From Talaromyces rugulosus (lineage: Eukaryota; Ascomycota; Eurotiomycetes; Eurotiales; Trichocomaceae): 64,000 nt of DNA. Shown one piece after another: positions 12,115-22,547 of this stretch (the first letter of the stretch is position 1; each line of letters begins with the position of its first letter). The notes under the pieces were generated by a model. It was not told the origin of the DNA. It searched no databases and was given only the letters and a program-made list of their open reading frames with translations. A program made the translations under genes and the position numbers. The stretch covers positions 3,720,001 to 3,784,000 of the forward strand of contig NC_049561.1 in the NCBI RefSeq assembly GCF_013368755.1, read 5' to 3'.

Positions 12115-13824
12115 TTACATCTCGCTCTCAACATAAGCTCCCTGTGCTGCCACATTCGCATAATACAAGTCCGTCTCCGCGGTAATAACTATGCCACCAT
12201 TTCCAACAAAGTTGAAACCTGCCGATGTCGTTCCAAGGAAAATCTTGCCGATCAGTTTACCTGATGGATTCCAAACTTGTATACCGTCACCGCAGCCGGC
12301 GTACACATTGCCCTGTGTGTCACAGTTGATCCCTTTCAGCGTCGTCAGCATTAGTAATGATTAAGCTAGAGCTTCAATATGACTTGAAATTCTATGAGGC
12401 GTAAAGACATGATATAAACCAAAAGAGAATAACTTACCATCGGGAATACCAGGGCTAACATAGGCAAATGTTTTGCGGTTCTCGAGTGTGCCATCCTCTA
12501 CAACGTCGAATCGGTAACTACGCATGATTAGCCGCGCGGTTTCCATGAGACTGAACGATGATGTAGACTTACATAGAGGCAGGCTTGGTGTAATCGTTGC
12601 CGTAAAACCCTTTAGCAGAACCCGTATCGGTTACGTATGCATATTTACCGTCCGGTGAGAAAGTCAGGCCTGTCTTCATGTTAGCTAGACTGCTATTTTT
12701 ATATCCGTCAAAGTTAAGTAAACCATAGACAAACGCATGTCTTACCGTTTGGACGTATAAATCCATCTGCAGCAATCGTCACGGCACCTGTGTCCGGATT
12801 GAATCGATATACCTCATTCGGCAAACCAGGCGAGGGACGGAAGTCCTGCAGGTAGGCGTATGTTACATCAATAAAATAGACATCTTTGTTTTTGGGATGC
12901 ACAGCTATGTCATTCAAAGAGTTGAATTGGCGGCCGAAATAATTGTTGAGTAGAACTAATATTTTTGTAAGAATTTAATCCCAGAATAATATAGAGGTGT
13001 ACCAACTGGTTGTGTTGTACGGCGCTTTTGGGCTCATGACCCATAGCGCAGGACCTATATTGTCACCTTGCCCTTCACCACCGTAAATAATATTTCCTCG
13101 AAAGTTTGTGCCTCCTAGAACCCCGTATTAGCATTTGAAAATATTTTTCTCTTCGTGTTTCTCGCAACACCGAACTAACCGTTGGGATTGACCACCATGG
13201 GTGATGATGGAACTGTTTGAACCTTGACGTGGCCCACGGCATTTGTCATGTTAGTCACAGCAGCTACCTCTTCAAGATCGACTTTTTCGATGATTGACGA
13301 TTTGTTAAGACCTGTGCCAGCATCGGGAGATCCGGCATTCTGGACAAAAAAGACTTCATTGCTTTCTTTGTACCTGGAAAAACGGTCAATGGAGATTGTA
13401 CTGATAACAAGAGGCCATGTAAAGGAAGTGCTTACCATACAACCGCTTCATGAAATAGGGGATCTTTTGAAGAATGCGCAATTCGTGTCAAGTGTGGTTT
13501 TTCACCCAGAATGCCCAAAAACTCGTCATCGTACACGTGGAATGGCCGCTCAAGCAGACTTTCCAGTGTCGAACCAGGAGGAATAAACACCTAGAATACA
13601 AGGTAAGGCTAAGTTACACATGATCGACGTGAGAGCGCATGGCAACATACGTTTGTCCCGTTAACCTCCGTGGGCGGCTTTGTCACGCTCAAGACGTTGA
13701 AGCTCTTCTGGCTGATTACCTGTGCTTGGCTTGGAAGAGCCCAAACTGTGGGGACAATCAATTGTTCCAATAGCAGCAGAAGAGGCAGGAATCGGCCAGC
13801 CGATGGAAGGCTATAGGAGAGCAT
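12115..13824 (-). CDS. Secreted lactonohydrolase / SMP-30 gluconolactonase family
   Basis: Eight exons on the minus strand: 13824-13651, 13590-13436, 13373-13180, 13114-13007, 12955-12746, 12669-12573, 12517-12438 and 12332-12115; 411 residues with consistent phases. One donor (GTTGGT at 13006) is weak but is the only one that keeps the frame into LLNNYFGRQFNSLNDI. The N-terminus is a signal peptide (RFLPLLLLLEQLIVPTVWA). The beta-propeller motifs GGEGQG, FNSLNDIAVHP, GLTFSPDGKYAYVTDTG and a terminal GCGDGIQVWNPSGKLIG are typical of fungal lactonohydrolases, which open aldonate and aromatic lactones using a bound divalent metal. I chose the ATG at 13824 because it starts directly at the signal peptide; an upstream in-frame Met at 13899 would bury it. 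Confidence 0.87.
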
Positions 13825-14545
13825 TCTGTGGCCAATATAGACAAATTTGACAACACACGCTGATAGCAAGTGGTGGGAACAATTTGAGTAATTAGGCAAT
13901 TACAAAGTGGAGAAGCGCGGCAACCGTGGAAACGATCAATAACGATTGTAGTCGACGATAGTGATTTTCGAAAAAAAAATTCGAGAAGAAAATCGCCCGT
14001 GACATCATTAGGCCAACATCAGACTAATAGTTAATAGTCTCATTTTGAATGTTGGGGTTTGCCGGTTGACTTCGGGAAGCTCCTTCGGACGATTGCCGAT
14101 CCTGACTAACCTACTTAGGAGTCAGATGAAAAAGGCATGTTTATTTTCTGGTGATCTTATACTACAAGGCAGCCAATAATAATAATGGTTCGGAAAAAAT
14201 TAAATAGAGAGTAGAGGAGACAACGACATTTTAGCCATACACAACTATAGTTAACAGGACAATTTCTAAACCTACTTAGTTGTTGCCCGAATCGCTTGCC
14301 CCTGCAGCAGTAAACAGCATGTACGTACTTTACTCTCCATTTTATTATTCTTCTTCTTCATATCCAACTCTCCTATTGTCGTTCTGCTTTCAACTTTGTT
14401 TGCTATTATTATTATTGCGCTCACCATTGAGCCGACCCCCGCTGCCGCTAAACTATATTTAGCGACAGCGGCATTTTCTTCCTCGTTTTAACCTGATAAT
14501 AATTAGATCAAAACATTTGTTTATACTGTCTTCAGATACATCACG
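13825..14545. promoter_or_regulatory. Divergent promoter region, lactonohydrolase / thioesterase
   Basis: A 721-bp spacer between divergent genes. It has an A-run near 13970 and a long pyrimidine-rich tract (about 14330-14440, TTATTATTCTTCTTCTT-like) that resembles a CT-rich fungal core promoter for the plus-strand gene. Confidence 0.4.
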
Positions 14546-14977
14546 ATGGCCTCGGTTCTCGCACACGTCAATGAAGTATGGGACCGGCAGCGCAAGAATA
14601 GCCCTATCTACGCGCTTCTCCTAGAAAATGTCGAGCTTTATCATGCCGAGCCTGGCCTCATAAAAGCAAGGCTTCCCATCAGCAGCCTCCACAGCAACTC
14701 CAAGGGTACTGTACATGGCACCTTGTCCGCTTGCGTAGTCGACTGGGCTGCCGGTATGGCCATTGTCTCCCATGGCGCCACTAGCACCGGTGTCAGTACG
14801 GATCTGTCCGTCTCCTACCTCTCCACAGCCAAGGAGGGAGATATCGTGGAGATTGAAGGGCGGACGGGCAAGGTTGGGAAAACCCTTGCATTTACGACGG
14901 TTACGATGTCAAAGGAGGTGAACGGAAAGAGCACTATTGTTATTCAAGGATCTCACACAAAATATGTTCGTCAGTAG
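14546..14977 (+). CDS. Hotdog-fold acyl-CoA thioesterase (PaaI/ACOT13-like)
   Basis: Single exon, 143 residues. The block GTVHGTLSACVVDWAAGMA corresponds to the HGG(x)-Asp region of the PaaI/ACOT13 4HBT family, with the His and the later Asp retained, followed by STDLSVSYLSTAKEGDIVEIEG, the beta-sheet that builds the substrate tunnel. Such enzymes are small homo-oligomers that hydrolyse acyl- or aryl-CoA thioesters. The second Gly of the usual HGG motif is Thr here, a conservative departure. No targeting signal is evident. The length is normal for the family. Confidence 0.87.
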   Translation: MASVLAHVNEVWDRQRKNSPIYALLLENVELYHAEPGLIKARLPISSLHSNSKGTVHGTLSACVVDWAAGMAIVSHGATSTGVSTDLSVSYLSTAKEGDIVEIEGRTGKVGKTLAFTTVTMSKEVNGKSTIVIQGSHTKYVRQ

Positions 14978-15525
14978 TGGAGCGTCGGCATTGTTCTCGG
15001 GTTTCCGGAGGAACCGTCATGTCAAGCTGGAATAGGTCAAAACATCATACATAGACTGGATGGAATAAATTTTACTTCTGTTGTCTAGAAATTTGGAACT
15101 TTATTAATAACGTCTTCTAGAAAAAGTATCTGAAATGTTATTCCAACTTCTAGCAAAAACTGCAAGGACGTGGGTGGGGTACCTAAATTTTTATTTTACA
15201 CGACCATTGAACTGGAGTAATTATCTAGTTAATGGTAAATAGTTAAAATACTTGTAAAAATGATATCATTGTGTGGAAGTTATGAAGTCGGCCTTTCCAT
15301 GTTTATACATAACTAATATAAGATAGTTGAATAGAAGATGCCCAGAATCACAATCGTTTTAGGTCTAGTTCAATGAGCAATAAAATCTGATTATATCTTG
15401 CTTAGCTGTAACATCGACGATATCGTAAAACCGTCATATCCCCCTTGTAAATGCCATTCCATGTCAATTTTGGAAGTCACAGAAATCCTCTATATGTTTA
15501 ACATATGTTCCACTCAACGACAGAC
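14978..15525. other. Intergenic region between convergent genes
   Basis: AT-rich spacer between two convergent 3' ends. No gene, repeat or structured element was seen. Confidence 0.5.
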
Positions 15526-16583
15526 TTAGCAGCTATCGAAGCCATTATCAGCATACAGCCATCCAGTCATCCGATTTGCAATATCATTGACGTATGAATT
15601 TGTAGCTCCTTCGCCATCGTTGAGATCAGAGCTGTCCACAGAGCCCGAGTTGTAGCATCGCGCAGCCTAAGATTGTCAATGTTATTTTCAACAGTGATTT
15701 TCAACAGTAGGTATAGTCTTACTTCATAGATATTTCCATATTGATTGATACATTGGACAAGGCCATCGCCGTCAGATGTCCCCTGGGCACCGTCTATGAT
15801 CATCTGGATGATGCTCTGCTGTTGATCCGACGTACTAGCCGAGTTACCGACGAACGTAGAACCACCATCCGATTGCATGAGGCCGGGGTTATCCGGTTGC
15901 GACGGATCTGGGTTGGTAGAACCGCACACATTAACACAGCCAGATGACTATAATATGAGTGAGAACAATATATCTCAAAACGTTTGGTAAAGACCCCGAG
16001 TTACCTCCTGTAAGATAGTGGCAAGGATGAAGCGATGATCCACCAACGAGGACTCCGCAACCTGTTGGATAGCATTCCAGATTAGGCCGATTTGCTCGTC
16101 GTTGTCACCATCGCCAAATGCACCTGCACCATCTGAGCATGATCCAACGCCAAGGTCAGAGCAAGATGTGGACATGGCGCTCTTTGAATTGTTCCACATC
16201 GCGTCGAATTCTATCCATTGAGACTTTGCAGGAAAGCTACCCCAGCCTCCGTAGTAGCAATCTGAATTAAATAATTAGTCAAATACGCCAGTGAACAACC
16301 TCCACCATTCTTTTGTCGTACCATACTGATCAGTACCAACATCTCCTGTTCCGTCGTAGATATTGGCGTTATCATTGTTGCCGGCACCAGACGAAAAGGC
16401 ATCAGATGAGGTCACTTGCTGGCTAGAAGGGTTGGAGACAAGAACATGAGGAGCACCCTCTTGAATCTCTTTCTGTCTCAGGGTAAGCAACTATAACCCA
16501 AATGAACACACTAGACTAACGCTTGGAGCTGCCAGGGCAGAAGCGGCAATTATTGCCTGCAGAGCAACAACCTGAGTAAGCAT
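15526..16583 (-). CDS. Secreted lysozyme-like protein with SLT/GH23-type motifs
   Basis: Five exons on the minus strand: 16583-16521, 16472-16337, 16261-16005, 15947-15723 and 15666-15526; introns 48-75 bp; 273 residues. Residues 1-19 form a signal peptide (VVALQAIIAASALAAP). After a Ser/Asn-rich linker comes a cysteine-containing domain beginning DCYYGGWGSFP. The pair ILQESSGC (Glu152) and NPGLMQ (residues 172-177) has the order and about the spacing of the two signature motifs of soluble lytic transglycosylases, ES(S/A) and GLMQ. Several Cys residues suggest disulphides of an extracellular protein. Predicted role: cleavage of peptidoglycan or a chitin-like polymer. Similar secreted proteins are seen in other ascomycetes as uncharacterised proteins. 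The fold assignment rests on motifs only. Confidence 0.75.
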
Positions 16584-19500
16584 TGTTATAAGTTCTTTGC
16601 TGATTACTTGATATCTGAATGGTATTGAAAAATCTTGCTAGATAAAAGGTGCGACGTCTCTTTTATTTATAGTCCTGAGATACCTGAAATGTTTGAGAAA
16701 AAGGCGCCAGAATCGCAAGCCACCGAGTAGTTCATGTAACCCTAAAGATATTTCACCACTTAATCACTTACTCACCAAAGACCAAATACGGAGCAAACTT
16801 GTACCATTAGTGATGGTGCTTATGGATATTATACATCGGCTGAGGTCTACAAAGAACAACCACAGCTATTTGATGCCATGAACTTCACTTATGTGATGAA
16901 ATTTTACGTTATGAAGCCCAATTTGAGAACCCATCCACGTAAGCTTCAGCCTCCGGCAGGCTCCGAGGTGGAAAATTTCTCCTTTAAAACGTTCGGTAAG
17001 CATATCGCGGCCTTTAATTTTTCTAACTTCACCATTTTCCTAATCGGGATGTCATTCACGAAATGTGATTCGCTCTGATGTAAGATAACATGGCAACGGT
17101 AACGACGGAGAATTTTAGTCATAATATAAGGGACCATTGACAGAAAGGTATCTATTCAGATAGTTTAATCTCTCCACCGGAGGATTATTTGCCTAAGATC
17201 AAGCTTTTCCCCAAAACTTTCTGGGACCCAATCATACAGCTATAAGAAAAGATCTAAAATGTTTATAGGCTTGTTCTAGTTAGGCATCACACTTAAATGA
17301 CCTCAGTCTGTACGTACTAGCCATAAAGACATGGATGATGGCGCCACATCTTGATAATCTCGGCCCCCACTGCAACATTGATTTACCTGCATAGATATTT
17401 ATACCCACGATGCGAGTAGACAACATCGGATTTAGCAATCAGCCTTATCTGTTCGACTGCATCTTAAATGTTCGAAATTATTCCTATAGCTGTGTGCATA
17501 ACGGACCAGGAACGAGTGCCCCATTAAAACCAGTAAAGGCATGGTGTTAATGTATCAATATACTTTGAAAGTCAAGGTTATTTTTTTTGCGGATTTCTCC
17601 AATACCTTGTCAGCCTTCAAATTGTTCTTTGTAAGATCTTATTAACCGGATTCTAGATCTCACTGCAGTTTTTTTGACGACTTAAAACTGGCGCGTGCAG
17701 GCTAGCCTCCCCGTAAAGTTCTTCAGCCGTACGTGCGCCTGTACGTAAAAATCTACATTAAACTGTTTATATTATATAAATCAATTTAATACTTACTAAA
17801 TAGGTAACAATTCCACGATTTTAGATGGCCTATGTGAGTTATTTCTACTGGGTGTACTCGTGACTCTCATAAAATAAATTTGTGAGCGGAAGATCAGTGG
17901 GAACATCAATATAATATAATTTTTTTGTAAACACTGACGAATACTCCAACTTAAAAAGAGTTGGTTATCATGGATAGTGTCCTCTCAGCCATGGAAGACG
18001 CATTTAAACTGTCTTGATTCTATGGGTTTTTCCATGGGCGCTGTTGAAAGCGGAACCATTGTCCATCCACAAAATTTGGTCTAGGAGTTGACGATGGAAG
18101 TGGCACCTGATAAACAAATTTCATAATCACTGTACGTCCTCTCTTTTTTTCTCTTTTTTTTTCTTGTGTCATTCTGTTTTATCAGTTCATTCCAATGGGG
18201 TCAGTGATTCGATGATCACCTCCTTTTTCGACAAGTAGATGAAATAAATCAACAAGGGCCTTTTCTGCAGCAAAGATAACGATGTCCCGACTTTGCAGGA
18301 TATATTTTAAAGATGTTCAGCGACTAAATCTTGGTGCTTCCTGTTATTGGTCGTGATCGCACGGCCACCACTTACACGGAATTCCATAACTTCACAACTA
18401 CGGAATAAATCTCGTCCTGTGTCTTGGTTCAATAACCAGCTATATTGTGAAGATTCGCCTTTATTTAAAATCATTTGAATACAGAAAGGTGTTTTCCTAT
18501 AGTCCATAATAATGGTGTGCAATCCGGACTTGACACTGAGATTGGATTAGTGCCGAGATTAAGAACCATTGTATGAGTGTTTGATCTTCGAAGATTTAGC
18601 TAGTATCTTCAGTATTTCCTGCAAATATTCTACTGGGAATAGACTAGGACTCACGCAAGGGCTAGAGGTATGGAGATATCCAAAATATTACCAATATCCC
18701 AACAGCGTTTAAGGAATACCTGTAGTATCTGGAGAGACATTATCTCTGTGGCGTATAAGACCAGACCACTAGTCATTCTAGCTCTAAATTAAATAAATAG
18801 AGCCTGAGTCCTAACCAACAAGACCTAAATTGTCCCTTTCATCCGTAACGCAGAAGGCAAGACTGGCATTGGTTAATGCAACCTTCGACTTCTCTCTCGT
18901 GGCTACCGGCCGGATTTCATAAAGTCGGAACGTCGAAAAAGCGACAAAATGCTATTGAAAATGAAAGACCCCAAATTTACGTCTCAGACTGCTCAAGAAT
19001 ACATTCGAAAATTAAATAAGCTCGACCAACCACTCTAAGCTATCCTCTGCCTTACTCCTGCTGATATGCATCACGTTATGGAATATCAGGTTACGGCTCG
19101 ATTTCCTATTACACGATCCTACGGTTAGTCTTAAGCCGCTCACTTCCATGATACCTTCAGCCAGTTATAACCCCTCCAAGCCACAGCCGGAGAAGTAGAA
19201 GGTCATCACACACGGCCCCTTTGGCTGAAAGGTCGATGGGTGCCGGGGCCGTGCTCATAGAGATCTCTCTGACACAGACCGCAAGTAAATAAAAATAGTT
19301 TACTCTGAGGCGGATGGGCATATGAAGGACTAGGAAAAGTATTCGTTTCTAATTTTTATCCTTATTGTTTTTTTCCAGTTCGGACGCGGCTTCTACGAAG
19401 CCGGATGGACCAGAAATAACAGCGCAATAGCGCGATGAGCCACCAGTTGTTGGCAAGGCTATCCTGATATTGGAACGTAGAGTTCAGCTGACACTTAGCT

Positions 19501-20018
19501 TCTTTTAAAGTGCAATTTTTTTTTTCAAATTTCCGCTTGCCAATTCCGTGGTTAATACATAGTAGAGATATCCCAATTAATAGGATATCTAGACTCTAAA
19601 AAATGTTATATCAAGTCGGGTCAGCATCTATTTTGGGACAGCAAGTGCCAGCATTGTTGCCAAGATCGGAGCGGTGGGAAAGCACGTCGGGGATGTTGTC
19701 CAATTTGGGCAATTTAACTTCAAGCTGAACTCCCTGCGCGCATAATGCTGCCGAGCAAGGCTAGCCGGTACCTAGCCGACGTGCGTCGCTGATTCGTGAG
19801 TGTCGAACTATGCTTTGGTTTATGCCAGTTTTGGGGCCATGTCTACATATATAGTATTTCGTCGATAACCTTGACTTGTTGACTATGCCCAACTAAATAT
19901 ATTTAAATAGAGCGATATCTCAACCCTTTTTACAGACTCCAGAGACAACAATTTATAAACCCTTTAATTCATATTTACATGTATCGTGAACATTCAACTG
20001 CGACAACTAAACGCTACT
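16584..20018. other. AT-rich gene desert
   Basis: About 3.4 kb without a supportable gene. The open frames are short, lack family motifs and do not join through plausible introns. The first 100 bases hold the lysozyme-like gene's promoter, and the last 200 bases hold a TATA-like ATATATTTAAATAG (near 19900) for the gene that follows. I found no terminal repeats of a transposon; decayed coding sequence cannot be excluded around 18300-18560. Confidence 0.55.
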
Positions 20019-20720
20019 ATGAATCCGACTAAACTCCTCCGCTTCTGCTTGACATTTTTGTCAATCCATTTGTCAATTGCTTGCAATCCCTCTCAAGGAA
20101 ACTCAACAGACCCTAGCAACCCCTTCGTCATTGGCACAGATGGCCCAGCACCCCCTGCAACAGTCGGGTACGCATTCAACCATATTGGCCTCGTTACAAC
20201 TCATCTATCTGAGATGAAAGACTTCTACGTCAATGTACTTGGAATGAGAACGCTCTTCGACGCATACATTACACCAGAGTACACTGTCACTTACATGGGC
20301 TATGCCCAGGGTGGTCGCAACGGGACCGGATTTCAAAGCGGTGCCGATATGATGGCAGAGAAAAACAATCTGTATGGTTTAGTTGAGCTTCAGCAATTCA
20401 ACGTCTCGGATGACCATCTACTTGCTTCTACTAAGAGAAGTAATACATTTGGCCATGTTGGTCTCATTGTCCCAGATGTGCTCAAAGCCCAGGAGTACTT
20501 TGAAAGCAAAGGGGTTCCGATTTTGAAGAAAGTCAATGTGCCCCTTTCTGAGCTTACTGGAGTTATCCCTAATGCTTACGGTCTTGGAAAGTATGCGGGT
20601 GCGCATATCGAAGCAAAGAAGGCTCTTTTGAAAGCGCAGGGACTTATTGGAATTGAGATGTTTTTGTTGATTGCTGATCCGGACGGCAATTTGATCGAAA
20701 TCCAGCAGCAGGATGCCTAA
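20019..20720 (+). CDS. Secreted glyoxalase/VOC-fold protein
   Basis: Single exon, 233 residues, starting at the ATG in the context ACTATGAAT. The N-terminus KLLRFCLTFLSIHLSIACN is a signal peptide. Two VOC half-modules follow: FNHIGLVT (metal His, about residue 49) with YGLVELQQ (Glu), and FGHVGLIVPD (His) with DPDGNLIEIQQ (Glu). All four positions expected of a glyoxalase I metal site are present. Glyoxalase I isomerises the hemithioacetal of methylglyoxal and glutathione in the cytosol, so a secreted copy is unusual; dioxygenase or another VOC activity is equally possible. Gly/Asn-rich linker and potential N-glycosylation sites (NGTG, NVSD) fit secretion. Confidence 0.82.
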   Translation: MNPTKLLRFCLTFLSIHLSIACNPSQGNSTDPSNPFVIGTDGPAPPATVGYAFNHIGLVTTHLSEMKDFYVNVLGMRTLFDAYITPEYTVTYMGYAQGGRNGTGFQSGADMMAEKNNLYGLVELQQFNVSDDHLLASTKRSNTFGHVGLIVPDVLKAQEYFESKGVPILKKVNVPLSELTGVIPNAYGLGKYAGAHIEAKKALLKAQGLIGIEMFLLIADPDGNLIEIQQQDA

Positions 20721-21334
20721 TTGGGTGGGAGACTTTCTTCGTGTTATAGATTATGCTCTAGCACGCCATGTAGAGAGGGTTCTGTGACAAAGGGCCCGGC
20801 CCATAGGGATGATTTATAGCAGCCGTTAATGCTTAAAATGTTGTGATTCTTTCGCATGCAAAGAAAAATGCATCCTATCTCCTAGTCGAAGTATCTATTA
20901 CAACATATGATAATTAAACAACCGATAGGAGATACGGTGGTATCAACTGCCACTGAATGCAGGACTTACATAATGCTCGGGCGGAAAGTAAATATGCTTG
21001 TAATCTTTGAAACCGAATGATTCTATTCAAAGCGCGAGACTAATGGCAACTAGCAGGGGGGTCAATGATGGAATGAATGACCAGAATGCAAGACCAATTA
21101 ATTTTCTCTGCTTTTTTCATAAAGAAGAAATAAAATGATATCAGTGAGGAATAGTCAAAATAAATACGAGGTTCGTTGTTACATGGTGGGGCTAGCTTGG
21201 GTTTGGCATGCTATGAGTCATTACTGGGAGGTCTGTCGGAACAGGTACAAGTACCATTTTCATTTTTCGTTTGTTCGTCCCATCAGCTTTAATTTGCTTT
21301 ACTTGCAAAAAGCACCAGGAAAGCCATAGTGAAG
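20721..21334. other. Intergenic region
   Basis: A 614-bp spacer between tandem genes with no gene seen. It must contain the terminator of the glyoxalase-fold gene and the promoter of the P-loop gene. Confidence 0.5.
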
Positions 21335-22012
21335 ATGTCATCCTCACCCGTCGTTACAAGCATCAAACAAGTAGAATCGCTCATTTTTGACAACCATGAT
21401 GATCCGCGGCCAGTGGTAATCATGACTTGCGGGTTAGCAGGTAAGAATATCTTCCCATATCCCTTGGCACGTAAAAACTGTTGTTTTTACAATGAATATT
21501 AATTTCTGGATATAGGATCTGGCAAATCAACTTTCTCCCATACCTTGGTTAGAAACCACCCCACGTTGACGCGCCTATCCATTGACGCGTACATACACGC
21601 CCACCATGGTCTCTACAAAATTGACTACCCAGACGAGAAATATGAGCCTTACCAGATCGAAGCCGAGTCTTCGTTGCGCCAGCGACTTGAGAATACGCTT
21701 CGCTCATCCGCGCAAAGAGATGGTAGCCCACCTCCCTATGTGCTCCTCGATTTCTCATTCGCATTCAAGGAAACCCGCGACGAATGGAAAAACTTGATTG
21801 AACAGGGCGGTGGAAGATGGATTCTTGTATATATAGATGTAGAATTTGATGAAATCAGAAGGAGGGTCAGGGAGAGAAACCATCAGAGAGAAATCGGGGC
21901 GAGAAAAAACGATGCAGATGCCGCGTATGATGTTACTGAAGAAATTCTGGAAATGTACATTCAAGGATTTGAGCGACCGGTGGGAGAGGGGGAGATTATT
22001 TTGAAGCTTTAA
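21335..22012 (+). CDS. P-loop ATP-binding protein, AAA_33 / kinase-like
   Basis: Two exons, 21335-21440 and 21516-22012, with a 75-bp intron placed inside the Walker A motif; 200 residues. The splice creates GLAGSGKST at residues 34-42. Downstream, TRLSIDAYIHAHHG and PYVLLDFSFAFKETRDEW correspond to the Walker B and lid regions of small nucleotide or sugar kinases of the AAA_33 class, and RRVRERNHQRE is an Arg-rich lid. Such proteins phosphorylate small molecules or act in RNA-end metabolism; the substrate is unknown. An intron splitting the P-loop means an unspliced message would lose ATP binding. Confidence 0.78.
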
Positions 22013-22547
22013 CGCTCATAAATATGTTTTTTTGCAACTGTGAACTATCAGCTATCCGGCTTATGTTTGGTTTTGTTTACGTTTTGAATCTATTTATCTT
22101 TATATTCAATCCTAAATGGGCGTGATTATCATTTAGAAACAGAAAAGAGTTTTTTTTAAACTTCTTTAACACACCCACATAATTCACCTAAGCTTATATG
22201 AAATTAAAGCCGAATATCCGCCATGTCCAGTGATGGGCAGGAGGCGAGAGGGACATTTCTATCCCATGTGAACTGCCTGGAAAGTTTTAGTCATAAAATA
22301 TTCCAGAGGAGAATTAGAAATACCTGAAAGAAAGTCGACTCATACGCTTTCTTATACCTGCAGTAATCTCAAACATAGGTCAGTGAAAACCTAGTCGTTG
22401 CTGTATTTCACAATTTTAAATGGTTTTGTTGTTGACTGTAAGTTTCTTTAATTGAATATTATTGACTAGGTATTTTATTAGGCCTCTTATCGGAACCTGA
22501 ACTAGAAGATGTAGTTACTATTTAATATCTCAGCAAGTTGGGGAATT
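22013..22547. other. Intergenic region between convergent genes
   Basis: AT-rich spacer with no gene seen. A short block near 22200-22400 is unremarkable. Confidence 0.45.

Noticed and set aside
13825..13899. Upstream Met extending the lactonohydrolase
   Set aside because: It would place 25 extra residues before the signal peptide and hide it; the ATG at 13824 is preferred.
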